A stretch of DNA of 64,000 bases from Nitrosospira multiformis (GTDB lineage: Bacteria > Pseudomonadota > Gammaproteobacteria > Burkholderiales > Nitrosomonadaceae). The position numbers and the translations under genes are program-made. The stretch covers positions 62,001 through 126,000 of the forward strand of contig NZ_QAOK01000004.1 in NCBI RefSeq assembly GCF_003050865.1, written 5' to 3'. Positions 53,901-60,898 of the stretch are shown here, piece by piece. Each line of letters begins with the position of its first letter. Position 1 is the stretch's first letter. A model generated the notes under the pieces. That model worked only from the letters and a program-made list of their open reading frames with translations, did not search any database and was not told the origin of the DNA.

Positions 53901-56686
53901 TGGTGCAGGCGCATGCCTACTGGCGCGTGAAAGGGATGGCGGTCGACCTGGTCATCTGGAACGAGGATCATTCAAGTTACCGCCAGCAACTGCATGATCA
54001 TATCATGGGGCTTCTGGCCGGCAGTGCGGAAGCCCATGTGCTCGATCGGCCAGGCGGTATTTTCATCCGCCGTGGGGAGCAGATTGCTCCGGAAGACCGG
54101 ATCCTGATGCAGGCGGTGGCGCGAGTGATTATTTTCGATACGAATGGGAAACTGGTCGAACAGTTGACGAGCCGCCTTCCGGCCGACCTTCCGCTGCGGC
54201 CAAACCCCCTGAAACCGGTGCAGCGCTCCAATGCCGAAGAAACCGGGGCATTGCCGCAACGGAATCTGTTGTTTGATAACGGTTTTGGGGGCTTTGCTTC
54301 CGACGCGCGCGAATACGTCATCGCTGTCGGCCAGGATCGGAGAACACCGGTTCCCTGGTCAAATATTCTGGCGAATTCGCAATTCGGTACGGTTATCTCC
54401 GAAAGCGGAAACGTTTATACCTGGTGTGAGAATGCCCATGAATACCGGCTGACTCCATGGCATAACGACCCGGTCTGCGATTCCAGTGGAGAGGCCTACT
54501 ATCTGCGAGACGAAGAAAGTGGGGATTTCTGGTCGCCTGCCCCTCTTCCGAGTCCTGGAGCCGCTTCCTACGTTACCCGCCACGGATTCGGCTACAGCGT
54601 ATTCGAGCATGCAGGAAAGGGTGTTTTTTCCGAACTGTGGGTTTATGTTGCTCGTGACGTTCCGGTCAAGTTCGTTGTATTGCGGATTCGCAATGATTCC
54701 GGACGGCCCCGGAGACTTTCCGCAACAGGGTACGTGGAGTGGGTGCTGGGGGACCTTCCCGAGAAGACGCGAATGCATGTGGTCACGGAGATCGATCCGG
54801 CAAGCGGAGTGCTGCTTGCGCGCAATCCCTACAATAACGAGTTTTCAAGCCGGGTGGCATTTTTCGACGTCGATGACAGAACGCAAAGTGTGACTGGCGA
54901 CCGGACGGAATTTATTGGCCGCAATGGAAGAATGCGAAATCCCGCGGGTATGGCTGCTCAGGATCTTTCGGGCCGGGTAGGAGCGGGACTGGACCCTTGT
55001 GGCGCTATCCGTGTTCCTTTTGATTTGCCTGCAGGCGCGACGCGAGAGGTCGTTTTTCGCCTGGGCGCGGGGCTTCATCGTGAAGATGCGCTGGAAACCG
55101 TCCAAAGGATGCGCGGACTACAAGTGGCACATGATGAACTTGAAAAGGTGCGCCGCTACTGGGATCGAACGCTCGGGGGCGTGCAGGTGGAAACCTCCGA
55201 TCCATCCGTCAACGTGATGGTCAATGGCTGGCTGCTATATCAGGTAATTGCCTGCCGTCTGTGGGGGCGCAGCGGATACTACCAATCCGGAGGCGCTTTC
55301 GGATTCCGCGATCAATTGCAGGATGTGATGGCGCTGGTCCACGTCGAACCCACTCTGGTGCGCGAGCACTTGTTGCGAGCTGCGGCCCGCCAGTTTGTCG
55401 AAGGGGATGTTCAGCACTGGTGGCATCCTCCGGTGGGGCGCGGTATCAGGAGCCGCTGCTCGGACGATTACCTCTGGCTGCCCCTGGTCGCTTGTCACTA
55501 TGTCGTGGCGACCGGGGATACCGGAGTACTGAACGAGACAGTGTCCTTTCTCGAAGGCCGGCCTGTCGCTTCAGACGAGGAATCATACTACGATCTGCCG
55601 GCTCACTCCGCGCAGGTGTCCAGTTTGTATGACCATTGTGTCCGTGCAATCGTGCATGGATTGCGGTTTGGGGAACATGGTCTTCCTTTGATGGGTACAG
55701 GGGACTGGAACGATGGGATGAATCTCGTCGGTTTCCATGGCCGGGGTGAAAGCATCTGGCTCGGATTTTTCCTGTATGACATTCTCATTCAATTTTCCAG
55801 TCTCGCTGCCGGGCACGGTGACACGGCCTTTGCCGAACGATGCAAGAAGGAAGCAGACAAGCTGGCCAAGAATATCGAACAGCATGGCTGGGATGGAAAG
55901 TGGTATCTCCGCGCCTATTTCGACGATGGTTCTCCACTGGGTTCTTCCAGCAATACCGAATGCCGTATCGACTCGATCGCACAGAGCTGGTCGGTTCTAT
56001 CTCGCGGGGGCTCCGCCGAGCGTCAGCGGCAGGCGATGCAAGCGGTAGATGAGCAGCTTGTCCGGCGGGATGCTCGCCTGATTCAGCTTCTCGATCCTCC
56101 TTTCGATCAATCCGACCTCAATCCAGGCTATATCAAGGGCTACGTGCCGGGCGTTCGGGAGAACGGGGGGCAATATACGCACGCTGCGATATGGGCAACA
56201 ATGGCCTTTGCAGTGCTGCGGGATCATAAGCGGGCATGGGAACTGCTTTCCATGATCAATCCAGTAAACCACGGGCGGTCTTCACAGGCTGTATCGGTCT
56301 ACAAGACCGAGCCCTATGTCGTCTCAGCCGATGTTTATGCGGTGCCTCCCCATACGGGCCGGGGCGGGTGGTCGTGGTACACAGGTTCCGCCGGCTGGTT
56401 GTACCGCCTGATGCTGGAAACACTGTTGGGTCTTACAAGGGAAGGGACGAAACTTCATTTTAACCCCTGCCTGCCGGAAGACTGGGCCAGTTTTACGGTG
56501 AAATACCGCTATGAAGAAACCACCTATCCGATCATTGTTAATCAGGCAGCCATCGATCCGGATAAGGAGGTCGTTATCGCCGATGGGGTCGAGCAGCAAG
56601 AACTGACTCTCAGCCTTGTCGATGACAGGGGCCCCCACAATGTAGAAGTGCGGGTGAGCCGCTCTCGCTATACGCTTAAACAATGA
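47984..56686 (+). CDS. ndvB: Cyclic beta-1,2-glucan synthase (NdvB/ChvB-type)
   Basis: A 2900-residue inner-membrane enzyme that builds cyclic beta-1,2-glucans for the periplasm. An N-terminal region of about 410 residues precedes membrane helices (about 420-475). A family 84 glycosyltransferase domain follows (DTDTQLPREIAHQF near 662; RRHRWIRGDW near 810), then more helices (about 850-885, 985-1035). Next comes a glycoamylase-like segment (GVPGLGIKRGLGEDLVIAPY near 1470) and two glycoside phosphorylase (GH94) regions, the last with the catalytic Asp in TGDWNDGMNLVG near 2573. All signature motifs appear intact. The start is TTG, with GGAG about 9 bases upstream. Cyclic glucans matter for osmotic adaptation and, in rhizobia, host contact. 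Confidence 0.93.
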   Translation: MNAKGTPVSEFLSSATARFRNIGKPRIPLSEELPLRSELFGADQMELYGGILAASHELSSARGTDQLLARLDENEATLFNICRVLTEAVMADKLLTPAGEWLYDNFYLIEDQIRTAKRHLPKSYSRELPLLAKGTSANLPRVYDIALQAISHGDGRVDTESLRRFVTAYQSVVNLQLGELWAIPIMLRLSLIENLRRVGVHVAAGRTDRNLADTWADEIIRVASKDPKSLVLVIADMARSNPPMTTPFISELVRRLQGQGPALAFPLTWIEQRLAESNQTIDQLVQLGNQQQAADQVSISNSINSLRTLGAIDWREFVETTSVVEQTLREDPGGIYAEMDFASRDHYRHAVERLAKAGPLSEVDVARTALRLAREAATSTVEENVKEHVGFYLTDDGLADLEEAIKVHWSLREQFWRATRKYPLFWYLSSIALVTLGLTGTLLTEALEDGASGWLSGLVGVLALFAMSQLAVALVNWASPFLVKPHLLPRMDFSNGIPSTFQTLVVVPTMLSRESEVAALVEALEVRFLANQDENVYFGLLTDFMDANQETLPEDDSLLRIARTGIEDLNRKYGSHIAGDMIGGTNGAPEASAQKQETRFFLFHRPRCWNPQEGVWMGHERKRGKLADLNTLLRGEGEEAFSIVVGNTDLLANIKYVITLDTDTQLPREIAHQFVGAMAHPLNRPRLKRTGGKAVVTEGYGILQPRVAVTLSSTNRSRYAWLFGGEAGIDPYTRVVSDVYQDLFYEGSFVGKGIYDVDAFEQSVCRRFPENRILSHDLLEGCYARAGLLSDVQLYEQFPSRYSADVSRRHRWIRGDWQLASWLLAKVPGPAGSYQPNPLSILSRWKLTDNLRRSLVPVALLLLLLVGWLALDNAWFWTLVVVGTVVIPSAITLASDLLKRQAEAPLRSHIVTTMRTGGRHFAQNLFGLACLPYEAYFSLDAILRTHVRLFLTHRRLLEWTPSHLVEHEYDSTNRWSGLGTSFRAMWIAPAAAVAAGAGMIVVAPVALIPALPILLLWTAAPFIAWWISQPLPLRSTELSKGQLHFLRQTSRRTWYFFETFVGPENNWLPPDNFQEHPVATVAHRTSPTNMGLALLANVTAYDFGYIGPLQLIERTENTLESMEALERHAGHFYNWYDTQTKTPLTRYVSSVDSGNLAGHLLTLRAALMAIADRPVVHEELFPALADTLQILERTPGSEAASAPLSRFGKALEFARESSPHTSFRLHAELDRLAALSREIAHEIEKARRASTGQEAHEWATALNRQCERALAELGSLIPSAALEDRDAPAEIPSLRQLANQGGEAAREHLAVLERLVFQAGEMAKMEYGFLFNPAQRQLAIGYNVGEQRRDASYYDLLASEARFTNFVAIAQGELPQESWFALGRMLTAHNGETALLSWSGSMFEYLMPLLVMPTFENTLLDQTCKAAVNRQIAYGRERGVPWGISESGYNAVDVQFNYQYRAFGVPGLGIKRGLGEDLVIAPYASALALMVAPEAACRNLEELAALDMMGKFGFYEALDYTPSRLRRGETAAIVRSFMAHHQGMSFLSLAYLLLNRPMQRRFDSEPIFQATMLLLQERIPKATVIRSPIAELPDVRVIKELPEMPIRLLSTANTPIPEVQLLSNGRYHVMVTNSGAGSSRWKDLAITRWREDGTCDYWGSFCYLRDVASGEFWSNTYQPVLKEPKRYGVVFSEGRVEFRRRDLDFDTHTEITVSPEDDIELRRIRITNRAWTRREIEVTSYAEVVLAPAMADAQAPAFGNLFVQTEILADRRAILCSRRPRSESDSVPWMFHLMTVDGATTEAASYETDRMAFIGRGNDVSAPQAMLNAGLLSGNSGSVLDPVVAIRKRMMIEPGESAIVDIVTGAGDSRHAVMHLVEKYQDQHLKNRVFDLAWTHSLVVLRQLNATETDAQLFGRMAGSILYASPYLRADEALLSKNRQGQSGLWGYAISGDLPIVLLQINDMANIDLVRQLVQAHAYWRVKGMAVDLVIWNEDHSSYRQQLHDHIMGLLAGSAEAHVLDRPGGIFIRRGEQIAPEDRILMQAVARVIIFDTNGKLVEQLTSRLPADLPLRPNPLKPVQRSNAEETGALPQRNLLFDNGFGGFASDAREYVIAVGQDRRTPVPWSNILANSQFGTVISESGNVYTWCENAHEYRLTPWHNDPVCDSSGEAYYLRDEESGDFWSPAPLPSPGAASYVTRHGFGYSVFEHAGKGVFSELWVYVARDVPVKFVVLRIRNDSGRPRRLSATGYVEWVLGDLPEKTRMHVVTEIDPASGVLLARNPYNNEFSSRVAFFDVDDRTQSVTGDRTEFIGRNGRMRNPAGMAAQDLSGRVGAGLDPCGAIRVPFDLPAGATREVVFRLGAGLHREDALETVQRMRGLQVAHDELEKVRRYWDRTLGGVQVETSDPSVNVMVNGWLLYQVIACRLWGRSGYYQSGGAFGFRDQLQDVMALVHVEPTLVREHLLRAAARQFVEGDVQHWWHPPVGRGIRSRCSDDYLWLPLVACHYVVATGDTGVLNETVSFLEGRPVASDEESYYDLPAHSAQVSSLYDHCVRAIVHGLRFGEHGLPLMGTGDWNDGMNLVGFHGRGESIWLGFFLYDILIQFSSLAAGHGDTAFAERCKKEADKLAKNIEQHGWDGKWYLRAYFDDGSPLGSSSNTECRIDSIAQSWSVLSRGGSAERQRQAMQAVDEQLVRRDARLIQLLDPPFDQSDLNPGYIKGYVPGVRENGGQYTHAAIWATMAFAVLRDHKRAWELLSMINPVNHGRSSQAVSVYKTEPYVVSADVYAVPPHTGRGGWSWYTGSAGWLYRLMLETLLGLTREGTKLHFNPCLPEDWASFTVKYRYEETTYPIIVNQAAIDPDKEVVIADGVEQQELTLSLVDDRGPHNVEVRVSRSRYTLKQ

Positions 56687-56824
56687 GTCTGGAGCAGTTG
56701 AATACGTACTATTTACGTACTATTGATCTGGCCAAAAATACTATGAATCTCGTCATTCCGGGCCTGATTACGAATCCTGACAAACCGGATCCAGCCAAAC
56801 CAATAATGGTGTGCTTTGAGCTGA

Positions 56825-56844
56825 ATACCGGCTTCCGCCGGTAT
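56825..56844. repeat. Perfect 8-bp inverted repeat of the extragenic type
   Basis: ATACCGGC-TTCC-GCCGGTAT, in a stretch beginning near 56750 (CTCGTCATTCCGGGC) that looks like a dispersed intergenic repeat found around betaproteobacterial genes. It may terminate ndvB transcription, although no T-run follows. No other gene is seen in 56687-56985. Confidence 0.5.
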
Positions 56845-56985
56845 GGCGTTTGTACTGTTTGGTCGCTGAATTAATATTGTCGCTTTAAGCTACGCTTTGC
56901 TCCTCGTATAGATGATCAGGTGATAAGCCGGGTTGAGCGAAGGGGAGTTTCTTTCACAGAAGCGCCAATCTTGCTCAAGCGCAGG

Positions 56986-57600
56986 TTATAGGGAATGACC
57001 AGGAGTGTGGGCGGAACGAGACGGAAGCCGACAAGGGGGCTCGTCAGAGGTGGAAGGTGTAAATATGTGCGGGGAAACCCCGGCAGCCGGAGTAGGGAGC
57101 GCTTTCGTTGACGTGCCTCGTCTTGCTGACGGATGCGCTCCAGGCATGGGGGAGTGGATAAACCCGCTCGTCAGGGCGTGGGTATAGCGCTGGAGCAGAT
57201 AACGCAGAGGGCTTCCCAACTCAAACTCGCTTCTCAGGCTCGCGGCACTGAGACGATAGGCGTAGCCCGCGGTTGCCACCCGAGCCTGAGTCGGTGCGAT
57301 CTTTCTCCCCATGAGCATGGAAATACCGAATACTCCCTCCTTGCCGATAGCGGCAATTTTTACTGTCTCTCCTTTATCGGAAACAGTAAGCAGGGAGATG
57401 ACGCTGCTGGTGGGGAAATACACCAGGTCCAGTTCGCCCCCGTTTTCATAGACCGACCAGCCCTGTGATAGGGCGACAAGTTCGAGGGAAGGTTGCAAAC
57501 GCTCATAATCCTTTTGGGGGAGAGCCGCTAACAGAAGATTTTGCCTGTGAGAAAAGTTTTGCGTGGGAGTGCTTTGCGGGGGAGTAAAAATATGTGACAT
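56986..57600 (-). pseudogene. Truncated Crp/Fnr-like regulator lacking its DNA-binding domain
   Basis: The first 140 residues match the effector domain of the neighbouring Crp/Fnr protein at 46571 (VYFPTSSVISLLTVSDKGET, LRYLLQRYTHAL). Just after RYTHAL the sequence becomes an unrelated Pro/Ser/Arg-rich tail of about 63 residues, and neither this frame nor the next reverse frame I translated restores the dimer helix or helix-turn-helix. The start at 57600 has GAGGAA upstream, so expression is possible. Either it is a decaying gene after a deletion, or a sensor-only protein that could form mixed dimers. It lies 0.3 kb after ndvB, on the opposite strand. Confidence 0.65.
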
Positions 57601-57799
57601 GTGTTCCTCACTATTCGCCGGTGCGATAAAAAATTTTTCCTTTATTCTTTGGAAGAGATTACCCGTCAATTTGCACAGGCGTATGTGCGGTGTCAGACAG
57701 ACATTTGCTTTGAAAAAAGAAAAAATCAGCTATGCTCGTGTACGAGATAAGAAAAGGTTGAGTTTGAATTCAATATAGTTACTTTTACAGGAGGATGTA

Positions 57800-58114
57800 A
57801 TGCGTAGAACCCCCAAGGGAAGCAAAGAAAAACTCGTCAAAGATTTCCGTTCGGTTATTGCTGATACAGAGGAATTAATGAAGTTCGTAAGCAACGAGGG
57901 CGAAGGAAAGGCGCAAATGGTGCGGGACAAGCTTAACCAGAACCTGAGTGTGGCCAAGGAATATTTACGTAATTTTGAGGATGTGGTGGTGGATAAATCC
58001 AGAGTCGCCGCACGTGCTACTGATGAATACGTACATGAGAATGCATGGCAGACGGTCGGGCTGGCAGTTGCGGTGGGTATTCTGGTCGGGTACTTGATAA
58101 GCCCGCGCGATTAG
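57800..58114 (+). CDS. DUF883 family (ElaB/YqjD-like) membrane-anchored protein
   Basis: 104 residues: an amphipathic helical body (DFRSVIADTEELMKFVSNEG, DKLNQNLSVAKEYLRNFE) and a single C-terminal membrane helix (TVGLAVAVGILVGYLI) ending SPRD. E. coli relatives are inner-membrane proteins that bind ribosomes in stationary phase. A strong AGGAGG site precedes the ATG. No operon partner is evident. Confidence 0.88.
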   Translation: MRRTPKGSKEKLVKDFRSVIADTEELMKFVSNEGEGKAQMVRDKLNQNLSVAKEYLRNFEDVVVDKSRVAARATDEYVHENAWQTVGLAVAVGILVGYLISPRD

Positions 58115-58259
58115 CCCGGGTTGAGATGGAGAAGCGGGGTGAGGTAAAAGGATCGGTGATATTGGCAAGGAGAAGCCGATCTTGAAAATCACCCTGCTGT
58201 CTGCGGCGACATTTGATGCTTCCTTAAAAAAACGGTCTCTGTGCGAAGGAGGACGGACA

Positions 58260-59282
58260 ATGAAAATATCAACAACAGTTGTCGCACTTGTCGTGTTGCT
58301 GTCTGGAGGAAGTGCCAGTGCCGCCAGCCCTTTCAGCAGCCTTATCGTATTCGGGGACAGCCTCTCCGATGCGGGAGACAATCCTTCCGCCGTCAACAGT
58401 CTTTACAAAGAGCTCGGCGATAACTGCGATCCTTTGCATCCCTGCCCGCCACTCGGACCGTATGATGACGGTCGCTTCTCCAACGGGCCCGTCGCCTCGG
58501 AGTATCTGGCGAAAAACCTCTTTCCCGTCGGAGTAGATACAGCTAACTTTCAGGGTTATGCCGTCGCCGGTTCGACGTCGGGTAACCACAACATCGGTAA
58601 TGATGCTGATCCAACAGGCATATTGAACCTGCCGGGCATGCAGCAGGAGGTGAATCTCTACCTGAGTAATGCAGGCGGAGCAGCAGATCCAAATGCCTTG
58701 TACTTCGTGTGGGGCGGGAGCAATGATTATCTTATCCACGATTCTCCCGTCCAGGCTGCTCGAAACATAGGGAGTTACGTGAATGTGCTTGCAGCGGCGG
58801 GAGCGCGGAATTTTCTTGTGCCAAACCTGCCTGATCTGGGTCTTACGCCTTTCGCCAGGAGGGAAGGCGAAGTGTCGCTGGCGCACGACTATTCCGTTGT
58901 GTTCAATACGGAATTGGCGAACCAGCTCGGAAGCCTCGACGGAACTTTTCCAGGGGTAAGCATCCACCGCTTCGACACCTTCGCGTTATTGAATGATGTC
59001 GCGCAGAATCCGGTCAATTACGGGCTCACCGATGTGACCAATCCGTGTTTCACTCTACTGGGGATTACATGCGACAATCCCGAGGTGCGTCTCTTCTGGG
59101 ATGATTTTCATCCTACCACTAATGCCCATGCCATTCTGGGGGCAGGCTTCGCCGCTGCGATACCGGAGCCAGCGGCAATCTTTATGTTCATACTTGGCCT
59201 GCTGGTGCTTGCCTCGGCAGTAAGCAGGAGGCAAAAGACCATGCCAGTGCGGCGGCAGGTACAAGTGCAAGTGTCGAAGTGA
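58260..59282 (+). CDS. SGNH/GDSL hydrolase with PEP-CTERM anchor
   Basis: A 340-residue exported lipase/esterase. Signal peptide to about residue 21 (GGSASAA); GDSL block IVFGDSLSDAGDN with the nucleophile Ser near 33; WGGSNDYL as the Asn block; and DDFHPTTNAH supplying Asp and His. The C-terminal sorting signal IPEPAAIFMFILGLLVLASA is followed by a basic tail. ATG 58260 follows GAAGGAGG, and the upstream in-frame extension to 58182 is unlikely. It probably acts on lipids or acyl groups of extracellular polymers. Confidence 0.88.
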   Translation: MKISTTVVALVVLLSGGSASAASPFSSLIVFGDSLSDAGDNPSAVNSLYKELGDNCDPLHPCPPLGPYDDGRFSNGPVASEYLAKNLFPVGVDTANFQGYAVAGSTSGNHNIGNDADPTGILNLPGMQQEVNLYLSNAGGAADPNALYFVWGGSNDYLIHDSPVQAARNIGSYVNVLAAAGARNFLVPNLPDLGLTPFARREGEVSLAHDYSVVFNTELANQLGSLDGTFPGVSIHRFDTFALLNDVAQNPVNYGLTDVTNPCFTLLGITCDNPEVRLFWDDFHPTTNAHAILGAGFAAAIPEPAAIFMFILGLLVLASAVSRRQKTMPVRRQVQVQVSK

Positions 59283-59333
59283 TATAGAGGTGACGATATT
59301 GCCTGAAACGGTTTCCACGATATTTCCATCCCT

Positions 59334-59648
59334 ATGCTGGTGACATTCAAGACTTCTGCCCATGCTGACATCATCATGTTCGGTGACATTGCAAAACAGT
59401 TGCTGAAGATGATGGGGCATAGCGGGACCGTGCCCAGTGCGATGATAGCGGATGAAGTTCCTGCAGCGCTCGACCGCCTGAGGCACGCCGTCGATGGGGG
59501 AAGAGCGGACGAGGCACAGAAGCCGCGAGACAATGCCGAACAGGCAGACGACCAGAGTGTCAGCCTGAGGTATCGCGCATTACCGCTGATTGAACTGCTC
59601 TCCGCAGCAGCCCGGAAGCACTGCGACGTGATGTGGGATAAGACCTAG
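59334..59648 (+). CDS. DUF1840 domain-containing protein
   Basis: 104 residues matching the DUF1840 pattern: MLVTFKTSAHADIIMFGDIA, KQLLKMMGHSG, and DEVPAALDRLRHAV. It is a small soluble protein of unknown function common in Betaproteobacteria, and a useful taxonomic hint. It lies 51 bases after the SGNH hydrolase gene, possibly cotranscribed. Confidence 0.85.
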   Translation: MLVTFKTSAHADIIMFGDIAKQLLKMMGHSGTVPSAMIADEVPAALDRLRHAVDGGRADEAQKPRDNAEQADDQSVSLRYRALPLIELLSAAARKHCDVMWDKT

Positions 59649-59679
59649 ATTTTGATTGGAGATGTCGAAACTGGACGGA

Positions 59680-59716
59680 CGGGGCGGAAGCGGCTGCGTT
59701 GCGTGGAGCCGCCCCG
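59680..59716. terminator. Hairpin between convergent genes
   Basis: Arms CGGGGCGG and CCGCCCCG (8 bp perfect) with a partly paired loop lie between the stops of the DUF1840 gene and the reverse-strand PEP-CTERM gene. The position suits a bidirectional terminator, though T-runs are lacking on both sides. Confidence 0.45.
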
Positions 59717-59745
59717 ATCAGGACGGCAACATTCAGCAGCGGAGA

Positions 59746-60540
59746 TTAATACATGCTTCTTCGTCGCACCATTGCGCCCATCAACCCAAGGCCCGCCAAT
59801 AACATTGCATAAACTTCGGGTTCGGGAACCACGCCTGCCACTAGCGTTGCTGTAACGCCGTACTTTGTTGAGAGGTCGGGATTGCTGGCTTCCTGGGAAA
59901 AATAGTCCGTGCCGCCGACGAACACAGAGTAGTCGCCGGCCTTGAGATTCATGAATGTATGCGAAACCTTGCCGTCGGGCGTACCGTCGGAGCCGAAGCC
60001 GGTACCATCATAGGCATGACCGATATACTTGAAGAAGCTCAGGCTTGCGGGGATGGGGGTTCCGTTCAACTCGCCCGGGTCGTTACCGATCGACCAATCC
60101 GCAAGAGCTTTGAATGATCCCTCTGTACCGGGGTCACGATTGGCAACCGATATTTCGGCAGAATCATGATCGGCCTTCACCGGGGCGAGGTGCGCCAGGC
60201 CCTGATAGAGAGAGAAACCAGGTTTCAGGCCCAGCTGGGAAGTCGAGACGTTGCCCAGATGGTCACTCACTTGGGAAGTTGCCTGCTCGAATGTGAGTGT
60301 CACGTTCGTTTCCTCAGCAAGGGTAAAACGGTAGGGGCGCAGCTTGTGGCTATCGCCATTATCTGAGTCGGTCCCATCGATCCAGCCGTAATTGCCTGTA
60401 ACCGCCTGATCGGACAACGTCGCTGTGCTATGGGTGTTGTCAAAAGTACCGAAATTGCGGTCCGTATAACCCACATGCGCCATCGCGGGCAGCGAGATGA
60501 TGGCGGTGACAGCGGGCAGATATCTGAATGCTTTTTTCAT
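59746..60540 (-). CDS. PEP-CTERM protein
   Basis: 264 residues with a signal peptide (AVTAIISLPAMA-HV), a beta-rich body (TFEQATSQVSDHLGN, GDYSVFVGGTDYFSQ), and the sorting signal VPEPEVYAMLLAGLGLMGAM followed by RRRSMY. It is probably surface-attached after exosortase processing; no enzymatic motif is visible. A regulatory palindrome candidate lies about 125 bases upstream of its start. Confidence 0.87.
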   Translation of the reverse strand: MKKAFRYLPAVTAIISLPAMAHVGYTDRNFGTFDNTHSTATLSDQAVTGNYGWIDGTDSDNGDSHKLRPYRFTLAEETNVTLTFEQATSQVSDHLGNVSTSQLGLKPGFSLYQGLAHLAPVKADHDSAEISVANRDPGTEGSFKALADWSIGNDPGELNGTPIPASLSFFKYIGHAYDGTGFGSDGTPDGKVSHTFMNLKAGDYSVFVGGTDYFSQEASNPDLSTKYGVTATLVAGVVPEPEVYAMLLAGLGLMGAMVRRRSMY

Positions 60541-60898
60541 ACTGGTCCCTCGTTGATTGTCTATTGAAGGTAGGTGTTTTTTCGTATTTTTAAGATATCG
60601 GCATATTTATGCTTAAGTGCCGATGGTGAGGAGTATTTATTATTCATACCGATAAATCAATGTGGCATATTGTCGCATGCGGCAATATGTCGCAGCTTCC
60701 TGATGGAATGGTTGATGGGGAGCGCGGACTGGACCGTAAGAAGCAATGCTATGGTGAGATATGACGGAATAAATAGGAAGAGGGCGCCGAGAACCTGGGA
60801 ACTGAAAGATGATGGTGGAGGGGGATCCGTCGTGGAGGAGAATCCTGGGTGCCGGGATGACAGAATGATATTGTTGTGGCGCCTGAAGATACGGCTAG
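60541..60898. other. Intergenic region upstream of the PEP-CTERM gene
   Basis: 358 bases between the start of the reverse-strand PEP-CTERM gene and the 3' end of the hybrid kinase gene. It is A/T-rich next to the PEP-CTERM start and contains the palindrome described separately. No gene is supported. Confidence 0.4.
60666..60689. promoter_or_regulatory. 24-bp near-perfect palindrome, operator-like
   Basis: CATATTG-T-CGCATGCG-G-CAATATG: only the T/G pair breaks symmetry. The same stretch also reads as two 14-base direct repeats, GGCATATTGTCGCA and GGCAATATGTCGCA (60664-60677, 60681-60694). Its place upstream of the PEP-CTERM gene suggests a dimeric regulator site; the regulator is unknown. Confidence 0.45.

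Noticed and set aside
56700..56725. Short direct repeat TACGTACTATT after ndvB
   Set aside because: Only two 11-base copies; no other sign of an attachment or insertion site.
56683..56874. 63-codon frame overlapping the ndvB stop (ATGA)
   Set aside because: Most of it reads through an extragenic repeat with the ATACCGGC/GCCGGTAT hairpin, so coding is unlikely.
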